From the NCBI GenBank assembly GCA_036924285.1, contig JAYKYS010000015.1, positions 5,518,001-5,582,000 of the forward strand: a stretch of 64,000 nucleotides of DNA. Reading direction: 5' to 3'. Shown here piece after piece: positions 61,167-64,000 of this stretch (the stretch's first letter is position 1; the number at the start of each line of letters is the position of its first letter). The notes below the pieces were generated by a model that saw only the letters and a program-made list of their open reading frames with translations, was not told the DNA's origin and searched no databases. The position numbers and the translations under genes are program-made. Source of the stretch: Asterella californica. Lineage: Eukaryota > Streptophyta > Marchantiopsida > Marchantiales > Aytoniaceae.

Positions 61167-64000
61167 TTGCCCCATCGTTAGTCGCCTGTCTGCAATCCAT
61201 ACCACGCAAAGATCTAATCGACTATCTCCGCTATATACATCGAGGACAAACCCACCGTCCAGTAGGAACTACACTGAGAGGTGTAGTCAAACATGACATG
61301 TGTCAACCTCTCGAACAACCATCACACACCAACATACAGGCTGCTCCACCAGCAGACCCACACAACATACACCTCAAGTCCGCGCGTACAACTGCTAAGC
61401 TTGGGTCAACGGTACCATCAATGTTGGGAAGATGACATGGCGCGCAATTACGCACATGGTCCTTCCACACAACACCATCACGGCCCTCTAACATGAGTAC
61501 TCCAGAAGGTAACACCTCACGCACTCGTAAAATAGTGCGCCATGCGGTCACGTCCAACGTCGTCGGTGCAGTCTGCTGTAGATAGATATAATCGCCAGGA
61601 TGAAACTTGCGAATCGACGGCCGATAACCTCCTCCTCGGATAGTCGCATACCGCAACGTGTCTCTATGCTGGGCAATCGCTAGGTTCTCAAAAGTCATAG
61701 GCATAACTCTCCGAAATGTCTCTGCTCGTTGAGAACATGCTCTCACCCACATATCCGAGTCATCAAGGTCCAGCACCTCAGCAGAATCACGACGAATGGC
61801 CGAAGGTAGATCTGGATCTCGGCCATACAATAAGAAATACGGTGAGAAGGAAGCCAAAGACGCTTGTCGGCTAAAACGATAGTCCATAGCCAACCATGAT
61901 AACTGCACATCTTAGTCTCCCAAGTGGCCCTTCTGCAAGCCATACTTGCGCAATCCTCTCTTCACCGTCTGAACTACCCTCTCCGCCAAACCATCAGTCT
62001 CAGGATGATCTCGAGATGTAGTCCGATGATCAATCAGCGCCTGATCACACAAGGCCTGAAACTCACCAAGGAACTCTGTACCTTGGTCTGTCAGCACTTC
62101 AGCTGGTGCTCCGAAACGACTCAGCACTCGATCTAAGAACGCGTACGCCGTCCCTTCACTCGCCTTGTCTGGTAATGCCACCAACTCAATCCACTTGGAG
62201 AAGTGCTCCACCATCACCAACACATACCGGTGGTGACGTACGGTCAACGGTAAGGGTCCCGCAAAATCCAAACTCCAACAGTAACCCAACCCCATAATCG
62301 ATAAGGGGTGTAACTGTGGAGTAGGAGCATTAAACGATGCTCGTACTCGATCACGAACCACACATCGTGCGACAAACTGTTGCACATCGATGTGCATACC
62401 ACGCCACCAATACTGTCCTTGGAGTAAGCTATGCGTACGCTTCACTCCAAAATGTCCCAACTCCTCATGGGCATGTCGTACTAACTGTGCCCTCTGGGAT
62501 GGATGTGGCACTATCCGTACCCTCCCATCACCCCACACTCGAAGTACATGTCGTCCTTCTCGTCGAAATCTCTTCGCTCGTTGGAGGACACGATCTCGCT
62601 CCTTGGCACTTACTGTGCCTACTACCACACCAGTACGTAGATACTCCATCATGGTCACATCATCATGGATATCTCGCTGGTCTGAAACACCATCTCCACC
62701 CTCAGGATCTGGAGACTCATCATCTACTCTCTGACCAGAGAAAGATACGACTTGGCCCTCCATACTAGAGTTCATGGCCAACACACAAAGAAAGGCAGAT
62801 GCATGCCACCCTGGCACTATCTCCTCATCAACCTCGTCATGCCAGCGAGCCCCAGTCTGATCCTGCTGACTCGTGCACGGGTTGCGACTCAACCCGTCGG
62901 CATCTAGGTTTGCAACTCCAGGTCTATGTACTACCTGGAAGTCATACTCCTGTAAGATCAGAGCCCATCGTGCAAGCTTCCCTGTAAGCTTGTCGGACTC
63001 CATCAACCACTTGAGTGGCTGGTGATCAGTGATGAGAGTAAAGGGGTTCCCAAACAGATAACATCGAAAGTGTGCAACAGCCCACACTGCCGCCAAACAC
63101 TCTCCCTCATACGAACTATACCTCGCCTCCGCTGAATTGTTGGAGCGACTGGCATACGCCACCACGAACTCCTTTTTCTCATCATCATGCTGAGTCAACA
63201 CTGCTCCAAGTCCCAACATACTCCAATCGGTGTGCAGTTGGAAAGGACGCCCCCTAACGGGTCTCCTCAAGATGGGAGCAGATGTCAACCTATCCTTGAG
63301 CTCTATGAAAGCTCGCTCCTGCTCATCTCCCCACTGCCACTCCTGGTCCACCTTCATCAGCTTGGTCAACGGCTTCGCAATTGCACTAAACCCTTTCACG
63401 TATCGACGATAGAAGTTCGCCAAACCAACAAATGCTCGAACTCGACTCACATCTGTGGGGCGTGGGATACGTGCAATAGCCTCAACCTTCGTCTGTTGAA
63501 CACCCAATCCACCTGGATAGATGGTGTGGCCCAGATACTCTACCAACTCCTGGAAGAACTTACACTTCCCAGGGTGTAATTTCAACCCATGAGCTCTCAA
63601 CCGCTCAAACACATCCCGTAAGTGTCTCTCGTGCTCCTCCACTGTAGCACTATAGACTAAGATGTCGTCAATATAACATCTGACAAAATCCAATCCTGCT
63701 AAGATTCTGTCCATCACCCTTTGGAACTCAGCAGGGGCATTCTTCAACCCAAATGATAAGAACCGCCACTGATACAAACAATCCTTGCCGTGAGAGTCAT
63801 TCCCCAGAATGCTGTCTTGGACTTATCTTCTTCTCTCACTGGCAACTGATGATACCCTGCTCGAAGATCCAAAGTACTGAAGACCTTCACATGTCCCACT
63901 ACATCAAAGATCTCCTCAGGTGTCGGCATGGCATACTTATCGGACTTCGTCTGCCGATTGATAGGACGATAGTCCCCACACATCCGTCTATCTGTGTAGT
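61167..64000 (-). pseudogene. family R gypsy pol (RT, RNase H, integrase, PHD finger), 5' part outside the window
   Basis: RT begins with CGDYRPINRQTKSDKYAMP and STLDLRAGYHQLPV (63,800-63,983). A frameshift lies near 63,760-63,790. RT continues with FGLKNAPAEFQRV and the catalytic YIDDILVYS (near 63,655-63,680). RNase H shows HTDWSMLGLGAVLTQ, TDHQPLKWLM and NLDADGLSR. Integrase has EELGHFGVKRTHSLL with CVVRD, where the second Cys of the zinc site is Arg. Its core has SLDFAGPLPL, LTDQGTEFLG and GLAERVVQ, with a TAA at 61,912-61,914. After the GDYIYLQQTAP part comes CMLCGSAGGAACMLVCDGC, a TGA at 61,303-61,305, HMSCLTTPL and RWVCPRC, which completes a PHD-type finger by 61,230 or so. Confidence 0.85.

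Overview
The window reads as nuclear DNA of a green-lineage eukaryote. The evidence is a spliced NADP-type malic enzyme gene, Ty3/gypsy elements (one with a chromodomain, one with a plant-type primer-binding site), U12-type introns and long non-coding stretches. A charophyte alga such as Chara, or a bryophyte, would fit, but this is inference from family resemblance and no marker here fixes the species.

Layout. 1-968 is the decayed 3' end of a chromovirus pol. About 2,690-3,516 is the tail and LTR of a second gypsy family (family R), whose pol ends in a PHD-type zinc finger. 4,845-11,115 is the only host gene: eleven exons that read through without a stop and encode two complete malic enzyme domains in one chain of about 1,038 residues. 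Each domain carries a U12-type AT-AC intron at the same codon.

From 11,016 to the right end the window is dominated by a very large inverted repeat. The left arm is 11,016-23,119, the spacer is 23,120-25,979, and the right arm is 25,980-60,548. Each arm contains the end of the malic enzyme gene, about 2.4 kb of non-coding DNA, and an R2-like LINE (C2H2 finger, reverse transcriptase, restriction-like endonuclease). The LINE is split by a 5.8-kb unclassified element (here 'element B') with TGTGGTG...CACTACA ends and a 5-bp target duplication. The left arm is unbroken. The right arm was later hit by gypsy element RT1 (30,463-44,367, inside element B), by gypsy element RT2 (48,283-56,845, inside the LINE), and at its outer end by a family R element (60,549 to beyond 64,000). 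The 3' LTR of RT1 was itself hit by a fresh copy of the unclassified element ('element C', 37,943-43,257).

Order of events, from nesting: LINE insertion; element B into the LINE; inverted duplication; RT1, RT2 and the family R element into the right arm; element C into RT1. Almost every transposon reading frame is broken. The malic enzyme gene is clean. The items most likely to be new are the fused two-domain malic enzyme with paired AT-AC introns, the GAAGAC-saturated mobile element, and the PHD-finger gypsy family.
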